Below, one piece after another: positions 1 through 8,696 of a DNA stretch of 64,000 nucleotides (positions within the stretch are counted from its first letter, which is position 1; each line of letters starts with the position of its first letter). Under the pieces are notes generated by a model that was given only the letters and a program-made list of their open reading frames with translations, ran no database searches and had not been told where the DNA came from. The position numbers were made by a program, and so were the translations under genes. This DNA comes from Pseudomonas sp. RSB 5.4 (GTDB taxonomy: Bacteria; Pseudomonadota; Gammaproteobacteria; Pseudomonadales; Pseudomonadaceae): positions 3,686,501 to 3,750,500 of the forward strand of contig NZ_CP146986.1 of NCBI RefSeq assembly GCF_037126175.1. The letters run 5' to 3'.

Positions 1-1
1 A

Positions 2-37
2 CCTGTAGGAGCTGCCGAAGGCTGCGATCTTTTGATC
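2..37. repeat. REP-type repeat, class B (single arm)
   Basis: One arm of the repeat whose core reads GAGCTGCCGAAGGCTGCGAT, followed by CTTTTGATC. Related copies occur at 1533, 29508 and 32610. Only one arm is visible and the partner may lie left of the window. Confidence 0.6.
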
Positions 38-46
38 TCCGGCCAC

Positions 47-57
47 TGGTCAGACCG
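47..57. promoter_or_regulatory. candidate FadR/GntR operator 1 (TGGTCAGACCG)
   Basis: Matches the TGGT-N3-ACCA pattern bound by FadR-subfamily GntR regulators with one mismatch. It lies about 155 bp upstream of the dicarboxylate symporter, whose downstream neighbour encodes such a regulator. Binding is inferred. Confidence 0.4.
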
Positions 58-131
58 GTCATGCCAATTTAGCGATTTTCACTTGTCATCCCGAAAAAAC
101 CGAGCGTAGACTGCGCCTGCACTGGACATAC

Positions 132-142
132 CGGTAAGACCA
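132..142. promoter_or_regulatory. candidate FadR/GntR operator 2 (CGGTAAGACCA)
   Basis: Contains GGTAAGACC, the core known for PdhR-like FadR-subfamily regulators. It is the second such site ahead of the symporter gene, 85 bp from the first and about 70 bp upstream of the start codon. Confidence 0.45.
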
Positions 143-210
143 CAATAATTAAGTCCTGAATCTGATGTGCCCCGCACACGGCAGCCAGGACACCGACCAG
201 GATTCCTCCC

Positions 211-1524
211 ATGCTCAGATGGTGCTCGCGTTCAATCTTCCTCCAAGTGGTTCTCGGACTGGTGCTCGGCATCATCTGCGGGCTGACCCTTCCCGAATAT
301 TCCGCCCAGCTCAAACCGTTGGGCGACGGCTTCATCAAACTGATCAAGATGCTCATCGGCCTGATTGTGTTCTGCGTGGTGGTCAGCGGCATCAGCGGCG
401 CGGGCGATCTGAAGAAGGTCGGGCGCATCGGCCTCAAGTCGGTGATCTACTTTGAAGTGCTGACCACCATCGCGCTGGTGATCGGTCTGGTGTTCGCTTT
501 CAGCACCGGGATCGGCAGCGGCGCGAATATCCATCTGGAGCAGTTGTCCGCCGCCGACATGGGCGACATCGCCGAACGCGGCCAGCACATGCACACCACC
601 ACGCAGTTCCTGATGGACCTGATCCCGACCTCGGTGATCGGTGCCTTCGCCGACAACAACATCCTCCAGGTGCTGCTGTTCTCGGTGCTGTTCGGCAGTG
701 CGCTGAATCTGGTGGGCGAAGCGGCTTCCGGGATCTCGCGGCTGATCAACGAACTGAGCCATGTGATTTTCCGGATCATGGGCATGATCGTGCGTCTGGC
801 ACCGATCGGCGTTTTCGGCGCCATCGCCTTCACCACCAGCAAATACGGCCTCGATTCACTGCAACACCTGGGCAGTCTGGTGGGCTTGTTCTACCTGACC
901 TGCATGGCATTCGTCAGCGTGATTCTAGGGCTGGTGATGCGTGCGTCCGGCCTGCGCCTGTGGCCACTGCTCAAGTACCTGCGTGAAGAATTGCTGATCG
1001 TCATGGGCACCGCTTCTTCCGACGCCGTGCTGCCACAGATCATGCGCAAACTGGAACACCTGGGCATCGGCAGCTCGACCGTCGGGCTGGTGATTCCCAC
1101 CGGTTACTCGTTCAACCTCGACGGCTTTTCGATCTACCTGACTCTGGCCATCGTGTTCATCGCCAATGCCACCGGTACGCCGTTAGCGATGACCGACCTG
1201 TTGACGATTCTGCTGGTGTCGCTGATCACTTCGAAAGGCGCCCACGGCATTCCCGGCTCGGCGCTGGTGATTCTCGCGGCGACGCTGACGGCGATCCCGG
1301 CGATTCCGGTGGTCGGGCTGGTGCTGGTACTGGCGGTGGACTGGTTCATGGGCATTGGCCGGGCGCTGACCAACCTGATCGGCAACTGCGTCGCCACCGT
1401 GGCCATCGCCCGTTGGGAAAAGGACATCGATGTGCAACGCGCAAACAAAGTACTCAGCGGTCAGCAGGGCTACACCTTTCAACCGCGTAAAACCGGAACT
1501 CCGGCGCACCAGCAAGAGTTCTGA
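211..1524 (+). CDS. dicarboxylate/amino acid:cation symporter (DctA family)
   Basis: A 437-residue inner-membrane secondary transporter that would import C4-dicarboxylates or a related organic acid with protons or sodium. Family motifs are visible in order: GTASSDAVLP (about 265-274, the serine-rich reentrant loop), PTGYSFNLDG (about 296-305, the cation and substrate site) and SKGAHGIPGSA. Length fits DctA (about 430-445). The ATG is preceded by AGGA at 8 bp. The N-terminus is shorter and more cysteine/arginine-rich than canonical DctA, so the substrate may differ. The next gene is a FadR-type regulator, and two GGT-N3-ACC sites precede this gene, suggesting local control. Confidence 0.88.
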   Translation: MLRWCSRSIFLQVVLGLVLGIICGLTLPEYSAQLKPLGDGFIKLIKMLIGLIVFCVVVSGISGAGDLKKVGRIGLKSVIYFEVLTTIALVIGLVFAFSTGIGSGANIHLEQLSAADMGDIAERGQHMHTTTQFLMDLIPTSVIGAFADNNILQVLLFSVLFGSALNLVGEAASGISRLINELSHVIFRIMGMIVRLAPIGVFGAIAFTTSKYGLDSLQHLGSLVGLFYLTCMAFVSVILGLVMRASGLRLWPLLKYLREELLIVMGTASSDAVLPQIMRKLEHLGIGSSTVGLVIPTGYSFNLDGFSIYLTLAIVFIANATGTPLAMTDLLTILLVSLITSKGAHGIPGSALVILAATLTAIPAIPVVGLVLVLAVDWFMGIGRALTNLIGNCVATVAIARWEKDIDVQRANKVLSGQQGYTFQPRKTGTPAHQQEF

Positions 1525-1532
1525 TTTTCAAC

Positions 1533-1570
1533 CCTGTAGGAGCTGCCGCAGGCTGCGATCTTTTGATCTT
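1533..1570. repeat. REP-type repeat, class B (single arm)
   Basis: Single copy of the GGAGCTGCCGCAGGCTGCGA type, lying in the 84-bp gap between the symporter stop and the GTG start of the regulator. Confidence 0.7.
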
Positions 1571-1608
1571 GTTTGCGGCATCCCCTATGGGCTTACGGAG
1601 CTAGACAA

Positions 1609-2313
1609 GTGATAACCACATCAACCGTCGTCAACTCAGTCGTAGAAAAACTGCGCGCCGCCCTCGCCCGCGGTCAGTGGCGCTCCGGCGACATGCTGCC
1701 GGGTCAGCGTGAACTGGCCGAACAACTGGGCATCAGCCGTCCGAGCCTGCGCGAAGCGGTGATCGTTCTGGAAACCCTTGGCCTGGTGCGCTCGATGCCG
1801 GGCAAAGGCGTGGTAGTGCTCGACGCCCAACTCAGCGACAGCCAAAGCCACGACAGCGCGGTGGCCGGCGCCAGCCTCGAAGACGTGCTGCAACTGCGTT
1901 ACACCCTTGAGCCGTTCATCGTCGGGCTGGTCGCGCAGTCGATCAGCAGCAAGGAAGTCGGGCAATTGCGCCTGACCCTGATGGACATGCGCGAAGCCCT
2001 TGAAGCGGGCGACAGCGAAGCCGGGGTCAGCGCCTACATCGCCTTCCACGAAGAGCTGTTCACCCTGACCTCGAACCCGATCTTTCAGAGCGTGGTGCAG
2101 CAGACCAGCAACGCGCTCAAGCAAAGCGCCGAAGTGCTGCGCAATTCACCTGAGCATCTGGCCGAACGCCTGGAAGAAAACGAAGCGGTGGTGCGCGCGA
2201 TCCGCAGCAAGAACAGCGCCCAGGCCAGCGCCGAAATGCGCCGGCACATTCTGCGCGAAGGTCAGCGCATGGGCATTGAGTTGAACATTCCGGATGACCA
2301 CCTCAGCAACTGA
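1609..2313 (+). CDS. FadR-subfamily GntR transcriptional regulator
   Basis: A 234-residue regulator with an N-terminal winged helix (PGQRELAEQLGISRPSLREAV, about residues 28-48) and a C-terminal FCD ligand domain with the usual helical D...H...H pattern (LQLRYTLEPF, FHEELFTL, RRHILREG). I chose the GTG at 1609 because GGAG lies 8 bp upstream; an in-frame start at 1573 would lack a ribosome site and add residues from the repeat. It likely senses an organic acid and controls the symporter upstream, where two FadR-like sites are found. A second GntR gene follows after 24 bp, probably in the same transcript. Confidence 0.87.
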   Translation: MITTSTVVNSVVEKLRAALARGQWRSGDMLPGQRELAEQLGISRPSLREAVIVLETLGLVRSMPGKGVVVLDAQLSDSQSHDSAVAGASLEDVLQLRYTLEPFIVGLVAQSISSKEVGQLRLTLMDMREALEAGDSEAGVSAYIAFHEELFTLTSNPIFQSVVQQTSNALKQSAEVLRNSPEHLAERLEENEAVVRAIRSKNSAQASAEMRRHILREGQRMGIELNIPDDHLSN

Positions 2314-2337
2314 CTTTCTTCACACTGGAGACCGGCC

Positions 2338-3048
2338 ATGAACAGCCTTGCCACGTCGCCGCACACTCGTCAGATGTCGGCGCCCCTGCCCTTCTCCCGC
2401 CTGCGGACGCCGGCAGATGATCTGTACCCGCGGCTGTTCGACGCGATTCTGGACCAGCGAATCGATCCGGCCAGCCGCTTCACCGAAGACAGTCTCAAGC
2501 AGATGTTCGGGGTCAGCCGCGCCGATGTGCGCCGAGTACTGACGCAGTTGTCCCACGAGCAGGTGATTGTGCTGCGCGCCAATCATCGGCCACGGGTGGC
2601 CGCACCGGATGCCGAGCAGACCCGACAGACCCTGCATGCGCGGCGCCTGACCGAAGCGACACTGGTGCGCCTGGCTTGTCAGAATGCATCAGTCGAGGGT
2701 TTAAAACGCTTGCGTGCACTGGTCGAACGCGAACGCCTGGCCATGGTTCAGGAGCGGCGTGCGGCGGCGATTCGGTTGTCCGGCGAGTTTCATCTGCAGT
2801 TGGCGCAAATGGCGGGCAATGCACCGTTGGCGCATTTCCTTGGCAGCCTGGTGCCGTTGACGTCGCTGGCGATTGCGCGGTGTGATGGATCGACGCTCGG
2901 TTGTTGCGCGTGGCAGGAGCATTTGGCGATTGTCGAGGCGGTCGCGTCTGGGGATGTGTCCATGGCTGAGCGACTGATGAATCAACACCTGGATCATCTT
3001 GAGCAGACTTTGCTGGGTACAGCCCTTGAGCATCGTGTCGCCGGTTAG
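2338..3048 (+). CDS. GntR-family transcriptional regulator (FCD domain)
   Basis: A 236-residue regulator. The DNA-binding half (about residues 25-85: LYPRLFDAILDQRI, then SLKQMFGVSRADVRRVLTQL) is a GntR winged helix. The C-terminal half is an FCD-type helical bundle with histidines suited to metal-dependent ligand binding (SGEFHLQLAQ, WQEHLAIVEA, NQHLDHLEQ). ATG is preceded by GGAGACCGGCC. Two GntR regulators in tandem behind one transporter is unusual; this one may act on genes outside the window. The effector is unknown. Confidence 0.82.
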   Translation: MNSLATSPHTRQMSAPLPFSRLRTPADDLYPRLFDAILDQRIDPASRFTEDSLKQMFGVSRADVRRVLTQLSHEQVIVLRANHRPRVAAPDAEQTRQTLHARRLTEATLVRLACQNASVEGLKRLRALVERERLAMVQERRAAAIRLSGEFHLQLAQMAGNAPLAHFLGSLVPLTSLAIARCDGSTLGCCAWQEHLAIVEAVASGDVSMAERLMNQHLDHLEQTLLGTALEHRVAG

Positions 3049-3050
3049 AT

Positions 3051-3141
3051 CGCCTTCGCGAGCAAGCCCGCTCCCACAGTGAATTGCATTCCTCCTGACA
3101 GAATGCGGCCTACTGTGGGAGCGGGCTTGCCCGCGAATGCG
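3051..3141. repeat. paired REP element, class A
   Basis: Two inverted arms of the type TTCGCGAGCAAGCCCGCTCC and its complement, separated by about 34 bp, between the stop codons of two convergent genes. It could also act as a transcript 3' end. Confidence 0.8.
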
Positions 3142-3164
3142 TCAGCCCTGGCGCCGAAGACCCA

Positions 3165-4136
3165 TCAGGCAGAAGTCACTTTGGCAAACCCCGCCCGGAT
3201 CTTCTCTTCCGGCAAATCATCGGCAATAAACACAATCACACTTTCCCGCGCTTCACCCTGGGCCCACTCGGTGTCCCAATCAAAGCCGTAGAGTTTCAGT
3301 ACGCCCTGAAACACCAGCCGCCGATCCTCGCCAGCGATGTTCAGCACGCCCTTGTAGCGCAACAACTGCTTGCCGTGTTCTTCCAGCAGCTCATTCATGA
3401 ACTCGCTGAGTTGATCGATATCCAGTGGCTGGTCAGTGCGCAGCACCAGACTGGAGATGCGGTCGATGGACGGCGCCTTGCTCACCGGACGCAGGCTCAC
3501 CCCGCCACCGAGGTCGGCATTGAGATTGAAGCCACGCACGTCGAGCAGTTCGGCCAGATCGATGTTGCCATGCTCGACCACGCGGATCGGCGCGCGACGA
3601 TTGATCCGCGTCAGGCGCTCGCTCAACGCGGTGAACGTGGCCTCATCCACCAGATCGGTCTTGCTCACCAGCAGGCGGTCGGCGAAACCGATCTGCGCCT
3701 GGGCGATGGTCTGCATCAGGTGCTGGTCGGCGTGAGCCGCATCCACCAGGGTGATAATGCCATCGAGCAGATAGCGTTCGCGCAGTTCTTCGTCGATAAA
3801 AAAGGTCTGCGCCACCGGGGCCGGGTCGGCCAGACCGGTGCATTCGATCACCAGGCGGTCGAAGGCGATTTCACCGCTGTCCAGGCGTTCGAGCAGCAGG
3901 TACAGGGCCTTGGTCAAATCGGTGTGGATAGTGCAGCAGACGCAGCCATTGGCCAACGTCATGACTTGCACCGGTTCGTCGCCGAGCAACTGGGTGTCGA
4001 TGCCGGCGTCGCTGAATTCGTTTTCGATCACGGCGATTTTCAGGCCATGCTCGGCTTTAAGCAGATGGCGCAGCAAGGTGGTCTTGCCGGCACCGAGGAA
4101 ACCGCTGAGCACCGTTACGGGTATGGGAGAAGACAA
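3165..4136 (-). CDS. yjiA: YjiA/CobW-family GTP-binding metallochaperone (COG0523)
   Basis: A 323-residue P-loop GTPase. Visible motifs are the Walker A GFLGAGKTT (about residues 12-20), the metal-binding NGCVCC (about 63-68, the family CxCC signature), ECTGLADPAP, and SKTDLVDE as the guanine-specificity loop. A CobW_C domain follows (LRYKGVLNIAGEDRRLVFQGV). I chose the TTG at 4136 because AGGAG sits 8 bp upstream and homologues begin MSSPIPVTV. It lies downstream of cstA and ybdD, as in many gamma-proteobacteria. The metal cargo, probably zinc or another transition metal, is not shown by the sequence. Confidence 0.9.
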   Translation of the reverse strand: MSSPIPVTVLSGFLGAGKTTLLRHLLKAEHGLKIAVIENEFSDAGIDTQLLGDEPVQVMTLANGCVCCTIHTDLTKALYLLLERLDSGEIAFDRLVIECTGLADPAPVAQTFFIDEELRERYLLDGIITLVDAAHADQHLMQTIAQAQIGFADRLLVSKTDLVDEATFTALSERLTRINRRAPIRVVEHGNIDLAELLDVRGFNLNADLGGGVSLRPVSKAPSIDRISSLVLRTDQPLDIDQLSEFMNELLEEHGKQLLRYKGVLNIAGEDRRLVFQGVLKLYGFDWDTEWAQGEARESVIVFIADDLPEEKIRAGFAKVTSA

Positions 4137-4168
4137 AACACGATCTCCTGAAAGAAACACAAAACAAA

Positions 4169-4259
4169 TGTGGGAGCGGGCTTGCTCGCGAAGGGGTCGT
4201 GTCAGTCGACATCATTGCTCGATGACACAACGCATTCGCGAGCAAGCCCGCTCCCACAG
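4169..4259. repeat. paired REP element, class A
   Basis: Inverted pair of the GAGCGGGCTTGCTCGCGAA type with a spacer containing GACACAAC-like sequence, between the YjiA and YbdD genes on the same strand. Confidence 0.8.
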
Positions 4260-4290
4260 TTGGGGGTTACCTCAACCGCAGGCTGTCAAC

Positions 4291-4488
4291 TCAACAGCAC
4301 TTCGGCCCACCCTTGCCACCGTAACGCGCTTCCTGACGTTCGCGGAAGAACATCTCGTAGCTCATCACCGGTTTGTCCGGGTGTTTGGTTTGCATATGCT
4401 CGACGTAGGTGTCGTAGTCGGGCATGCCGACCATCAGGCGTGCGGCCTGACCGAGGTATTTACCGAGGCGACTCAGGTCATTGAACAT
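4291..4488 (-). CDS. ybdD: YbdD/YjiX-family protein (DUF466)
   Basis: A 65-residue protein with the family pattern [12 protein letters not shown] and the basic, Gly/Cys-ending tail ([10 protein letters not shown]). In enterobacteria the small YbdD/YjiX partner is needed for the CstA/BtsT-type pyruvate transporters to work. Here it starts 15 bp after the cstA stop with AGAGGA 7 bp before the ATG, so it is almost certainly cotranscribed with cstA and serves as its accessory protein. Confidence 0.9.
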   Translation of the reverse strand: MFNDLSRLGKYLGQAARLMVGMPDYDTYVEHMQTKHPDKPVMSYEMFFRERQEARYGGKGGPKCC

Positions 4489-4503
4489 GGTGCAATCCTC
4501 TGG

Positions 4504-6570
4504 TTACGCGTCCGGCAGGGCCTGGAATGGCGATTCTTTATCCGTACGCTCTTTTTTGCCCCAGGCGGCGATGCCGACCTTGAGCGCATAGAACAGGATG
4601 CTGAACACCACGAACAGGAACAGCGCCGTCAGCGTTGCGTTGGTGTAGGCGTTGAAGATCACGTGCTGCATCTGATCGATGCTCTTGGCCGGCGCGATGA
4701 TTTGTCCGGCGGCGAGGGCATCGCTGTACTTCTTGGCCAGCGACAGGAAGCCGATCGCCGGGTTGGCGTCGAACAGCTTGATGAAGCCTGCAGTGGTGGT
4801 GCAGATCAGCAGCCAGGCGGCTGGCAGCAGGGTCACCCAGATGTAGCGCTGACGCTTCATCTTGATCAGGACCACGGTGCCGAGCATCAGCGCGATACCG
4901 GCCAACATCTGGTTGGAGATACCGAACAGTGGCCACAGGGTATTGATGCCGCCCAACGGGTCGATCACGCCCTGATACAGCAACCAGCCCCACATCGCCA
5001 CACAACCGGCGGTGGCGATCAGGTTGGCGGTCCACGATTCGGTACGTTTCAGCGCCGGCACGAAGGAGCCGAGCAGGTCCTGCAGCATGAAACGCCCGGC
5101 ACGGGTACCGGCGTCCACAGCGGTCAGGATAAACAGCGCTTCGAACAGGATCGCAAAGTGGTACCAGAACGCCATGGTGTTTTCACCCGGCAGGACACTG
5201 TGCAGGATCTGCGCGATACCGACCGCCAGGGTCGGTGCACCGCCGGCACGGGCGAGGATGGTGGTTTCACCGATGTCATGCGCCACCGCTTGCAGCGCCT
5301 CCGGCGTGATCGCGAAGCCCCAGCTGCTGACCATTTGCGCCACCGAAGCCACGTCACCACCGACCACAGCGGCCGGGCTGTTCATGGCGAAGTACACGCC
5401 CGGCTCGATCACCGAAGCGGCAACCATGGCCATGATCGCGACGAACGATTCCATCAGCATGCCGCCGTAACCGATGTAACGCGCGTTGGTTTCGTTATCC
5501 AGCAGCTTCGGCGTGGTACCCGACGCGATCAACGCGTGGAAACCGGACACCGCACCGCAGGCGATGGTGATGAACAGGAACGGGAACAGACCGCCCTTCC
5601 ACACCGGCCCGGTGCCGTCGACGAACTGGGTCAGCGCCGGCATTTTCAGCTCGGGCATGGTTACCAGAATGCCGATCGCCAGGGCGATGATGGTACCGAT
5701 CTTGAGGAACGTCGACAGGTAGTCGCGCGGTGCCAGAATCAGCCACACCGGCAGCACGGCGGCAACGAAGCCGTAACCGATCAGCATCCAGGTGATTTGC
5801 ACACCGGTGAAGCTGAAGGCCTTGGCCCACACCGGATCAGCGGCAATCTGCCCACCGAGCCAGATCGAACCGAGCAGCAGCAACACACCGATGACCGAGA
5901 TCTCGCCGATGCGCCCCGGACGGATGTAGCGCATGTAAATGCCCATGAACATCGCGATCGGGATGGTCGCCATCACGGTGAAGATGCCCCATGGGCTCTC
6001 CGCCAGTGCCTTGACCACGATCAGCGCCAGCACCGCGAGGATGATGATCATGATCAGGAAGCAGCCGAACAGGGCGATGGTGCCGGGGATGCGGCCCATT
6101 TCTTCACGCACCATGTCGCCCAGGGAACGGCCGTTGCGCCGGGTCGACATGAACAGGACCATGAAGTCCTGCACCGCGCCCGCCAGCACCACCCCGGCAA
6201 TCAGCCACAGCGTGCCGGGCAGATAGCCCATCTGCGCCGCCAATACCGGGCCGACCAGCGGGCCTGCGCCGGCAATGGCCGCGAAGTGGTGACCGAACAG
6301 AATGTGTTTGTTGGTCGGCACGTAGTCCAGACCGTCATTGTTGAGCACGGCGGGGGTGGCCCGACGCGGATCGAGTTGCATCACATTGTTTGCAATGAAC
6401 AGGCTGTAGTAACGATACGCAACCAGATAAATGGCCACTGCCGCGACCACGATCCACAAGGCGTTGATCGCCTCTCCTCGGCGCAATGCCACTACGCCCA
6501 GGGCGCACGCTCCTACGATTGCCAGCACTAGCCAGGGTAAGTGGCGTAGCAGGCTATTATTATTTTTCAT
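4504..6570 (-). CDS. cstA: CstA-family pyruvate/peptide transporter (carbon starvation protein A)
   Basis: A 688-residue polytopic membrane protein with many hydrophobic segments and the CstA signatures FGHHFAAIAGAGPLVGPVLA, GAVQDFMVLF and FEALFILTAVDAGTR. Family members take up pyruvate, or peptides in older literature, with protons when carbon is scarce. I chose the ATG at 6570 because residues upstream of it do not resemble the family; it is preceded by GGAATAATAAA. A-rich AATAATAA motifs lie on both sides of the start codon and look like Crc/Hfq sites. ybdD and yjiA follow on the same strand. Confidence 0.93.
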   Translation of the reverse strand: MKNNNSLLRHLPWLVLAIVGACALGVVALRRGEAINALWIVVAAVAIYLVAYRYYSLFIANNVMQLDPRRATPAVLNNDGLDYVPTNKHILFGHHFAAIAGAGPLVGPVLAAQMGYLPGTLWLIAGVVLAGAVQDFMVLFMSTRRNGRSLGDMVREEMGRIPGTIALFGCFLIMIIILAVLALIVVKALAESPWGIFTVMATIPIAMFMGIYMRYIRPGRIGEISVIGVLLLLGSIWLGGQIAADPVWAKAFSFTGVQITWMLIGYGFVAAVLPVWLILAPRDYLSTFLKIGTIIALAIGILVTMPELKMPALTQFVDGTGPVWKGGLFPFLFITIACGAVSGFHALIASGTTPKLLDNETNARYIGYGGMLMESFVAIMAMVAASVIEPGVYFAMNSPAAVVGGDVASVAQMVSSWGFAITPEALQAVAHDIGETTILARAGGAPTLAVGIAQILHSVLPGENTMAFWYHFAILFEALFILTAVDAGTRAGRFMLQDLLGSFVPALKRTESWTANLIATAGCVAMWGWLLYQGVIDPLGGINTLWPLFGISNQMLAGIALMLGTVVLIKMKRQRYIWVTLLPAAWLLICTTTAGFIKLFDANPAIGFLSLAKKYSDALAAGQIIAPAKSIDQMQHVIFNAYTNATLTALFLFVVFSILFYALKVGIAAWGKKERTDKESPFQALPDA

Positions 6571-6579
6571 TTTATTATT
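6557..6579 (-). promoter_or_regulatory. candidate Crc/Hfq (CA) motifs flanking the cstA start
   Basis: On the minus strand AATAATAA (6572-6579) sits in the ribosome-binding region and a second AATAATAA (6557-6564) lies in codons 3 to 5. Both match the AAnAAnAA consensus recognised by Hfq/Crc in Pseudomonas, which blocks translation under catabolite repression. The role is inferred. Confidence 0.55.
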
Positions 6580-6729
6580 CCAGCCAGGGTGGACAAGAAA
6601 GACAGCCACCCCGAGTTTAGCGCTTACGGCGCCAAAGGCCATACCCCGACGTTGGTCTAGACGCCTTGTCGATTGGCCGCCACCCGCCGGTCGGGTCTAT
6701 AGTCAGCGAACTCTTCCGAGGATTGCGCC

Positions 6730-7098
6730 ATGAGCGAACACCCAGCCAATCGCCGTCGCTTCAAACGTATTGCGTTCGATGCCAGAACCGAGCTGAGTCA
6801 GGGCCACTTCATCTGGCCGGTGAAGTTGATCGACCTGTCGCTCAAGGGCTTGCTGATCGAGAAGCCGCAGCCGTGGCTGGGGGACAAGGAGCAGGATTTC
6901 TTCGTCGATATTCATCTGAGCGATGACGTGAATATTCAGATGGATGTGCATCTGGCCCATGAGGATCACGGGCAACTGGGGTTTGTCTGCCGGCATATCA
7001 GCCTGGAATCGATCCAGCGCTTGCGGCGGTTGATCGAGCTGAATCTGGCGGATGAAACCGAGCTTGAGCGCGAATTGGGTGCCTTGATCGAAATATAA
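6730..7098 (+). CDS. mapZ: single-domain PilZ c-di-GMP receptor, MapZ-like
   Basis: A 122-residue protein that is essentially one PilZ domain. The c-di-GMP motifs are present: RRRFKR near residues 8-13 (RxxxR) and DLSLKG (DxSxxG) near 37-42. The C-terminal helix (RLRRLIELNL..ELERELGAL) closely resembles P. aeruginosa PA4608/MapZ as I recall it, which binds the chemotaxis methyltransferase CheR1 when loaded with c-di-GMP. Gene position next to radA matches as well. AGGA precedes the ATG. The CheR partner is inferred from the orthology. Confidence 0.82.
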   Translation: MSEHPANRRRFKRIAFDARTELSQGHFIWPVKLIDLSLKGLLIEKPQPWLGDKEQDFFVDIHLSDDVNIQMDVHLAHEDHGQLGFVCRHISLESIQRLRRLIELNLADETELERELGALIEI

Positions 7099-7128
7099 AA
7101 TAATGCTGCTCAGGTGGACGCTGCCACC

Positions 7129-7233
7129 GTGGCGAGGGAGCTTGCTCCCGCTGGGTCGCGAAGCGGCCCCTGCTCTTCACTAAAAAAGCAAGGGACTGCT
7201 GCGCAGTCCAGCGGGAGCAAGCTCCCTCGCCAC
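7129..7233. repeat. paired REP-like element, class C
   Basis: Arms GTGGCGAGGGAGCTTGCTCC and its complement enclose about 60 bp that includes a second stem around AGCGGCCCC. It fills the gap between the convergent mapZ and radA genes and may act as a terminator in both directions. Confidence 0.78.
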
Positions 7234-7285
7234 AGATTATTTTCGCGGAATGGGCAGTAGTTGCGGCTGGAGAGAGCGTAAGCGG

Positions 7286-8653
7286 TTACTCGAACAGTGC
7301 ATCGAGCGCCTGCTCCAGGCGGGTCACGGCGATGATCTGCAACCCCGGCGGCGCTTCCTTCGGCGCGTTGCCCTTGGGCACGATCGCGCGTTTGAAGCCA
7401 TGCTTGGCCGCTTCCTTCAAGCGCTCCTGACCGCTCGGCACCGGACGCACTTCACCGGACAAACCGACTTCGCCAAACACCAGCAGATCATGCGGCAACG
7501 GCCGGTTGCGCAGGCTCGACATCACCGCCGCCATCAACGCCAGATCCGATGCGGTCTCCAACACCTTCACCCCGCCGACCACGTTGAGGAACACGTCCTG
7601 GTCGTGAGTCGGAATACCACCGTGACGGTGCAATACCGCCAACAACATCGCCAATCGGTTCTGATCAAGGCCCAACGTCACGCGCCGTGGATTGGCCAGA
7701 TGGCTGTCATCCACCAGCGCCTGCACTTCCACCAGCATCGGCCGGGTACCTTCCCAGGTGGCCATCACCACACTGCCCGGGACTTCTTCCTGGGCACGGG
7801 TCAGAAAAATCGCCGAAGGGTTGGATACTTCTTTCAGGCCCTTGTCGGTCATGCCGAACACACCGAGTTCGTTGACCGCACCGAAACGGTTCTTCACCGC
7901 CCGCAACAGACGCAAACGCCCATCGGACTCGCCTTCGAAATACAGCACGGTGTCGACCATGTGTTCGAGAACCCTTGGGCCTGCCAATGCGCCTTCCTTG
8001 GTGACGTGACCGACGAGGAAAATCGCCGTACCGCTTTGTTTGGCATACCGCACCAGCAACGCCGCACTCTCGCGCACTTGTGATACACCACCCGGCGCCG
8101 ATTGCAGCTGTTCGGTGAAAATGGTCTGGATCGAGTCGATCACCATCACCTTGGGTTTTTCCTGGCGGGCCGTGGCGATGATGGTTTCGATGCAGGTTTC
8201 GGTCATCACCCGCAATTGATCCTGAGGCAGCCCTAAACGTCGGGCGCGCATGGCGACCTGCTGCTGGGACTCTTCGCCGGTGACGTACAGCGCCGGCATG
8301 CTCTTGGCGAGGTTGCACAGGGTCTGCAACAGAATCGTCGACTTGCCGATCCCCGGATCACCACCGATCAGCACCACCGAACCGTCGACCAGACCGCCAC
8401 CCAAGACCCGATCCAGCTCACCGGACGCGGTGGAGAAGCGCGGAATCTCCTCGATGCTGACTTCGGCCAGGGTCTTGATCTGCGCCTGCTGCCCGGCCCA
8501 ACCGGTACGCCCGGTGGGCGCCGTGGCCCCGCCGCTTTCGATCATGGTTTCGGTCAGGGTGTTCCAGGCGCCGCACTCGCCGCACTGGCCCGCCCACTTG
8601 GGAAAGGTTGCGCCGCACTCGGTGCAGCCGTACATGCGCTTGGCCTTGGCCAT
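7286..8653 (-). CDS. radA: DNA repair protein RadA (branch-migration ATPase)
   Basis: A 455-residue RecA-like ATPase that helps process recombination intermediates. Domain order: N-terminal C4 zinc finger (CTECG..CGECG, about residues 10-27), Walker A GGDPGIGKST (about 97-106), Walker B-type VMVIDSIQT, the RadA-specific KNRFGA motif, and a C-terminal Lon-protease-like fold (GEVGLSGEVRPV). I chose the ATG at 8653 because family members begin MAKAKRxYxCxxCG and GGGGGA precedes it. Length matches RadA (about 455-460). Confidence 0.96.
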   Translation of the reverse strand: MAKAKRMYGCTECGATFPKWAGQCGECGAWNTLTETMIESGGATAPTGRTGWAGQQAQIKTLAEVSIEEIPRFSTASGELDRVLGGGLVDGSVVLIGGDPGIGKSTILLQTLCNLAKSMPALYVTGEESQQQVAMRARRLGLPQDQLRVMTETCIETIIATARQEKPKVMVIDSIQTIFTEQLQSAPGGVSQVRESAALLVRYAKQSGTAIFLVGHVTKEGALAGPRVLEHMVDTVLYFEGESDGRLRLLRAVKNRFGAVNELGVFGMTDKGLKEVSNPSAIFLTRAQEEVPGSVVMATWEGTRPMLVEVQALVDDSHLANPRRVTLGLDQNRLAMLLAVLHRHGGIPTHDQDVFLNVVGGVKVLETASDLALMAAVMSSLRNRPLPHDLLVFGEVGLSGEVRPVPSGQERLKEAAKHGFKRAIVPKGNAPKEAPPGLQIIAVTRLEQALDALFE

Positions 8654-8696
8654 CTGGATCCCCCGGCAAAAACCGCGATGATAACGCAGCCACCGC

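Noticed and set aside
3051..3141. Repeated palindromes as a possible CRISPR array
   Set aside because: The repeats are dispersed doublets in inverted orientation, without regular direct repeats or spacers, and there are no cas genes.
3838..6531. 897-codon open frame on the plus strand
   Set aside because: It is antisense to yjiA, ybdD and cstA, and its translation is low-complexity (His/Gln/Arg/Asp-rich), as expected from GC-rich codon shadows. The opposite strand matches real families.
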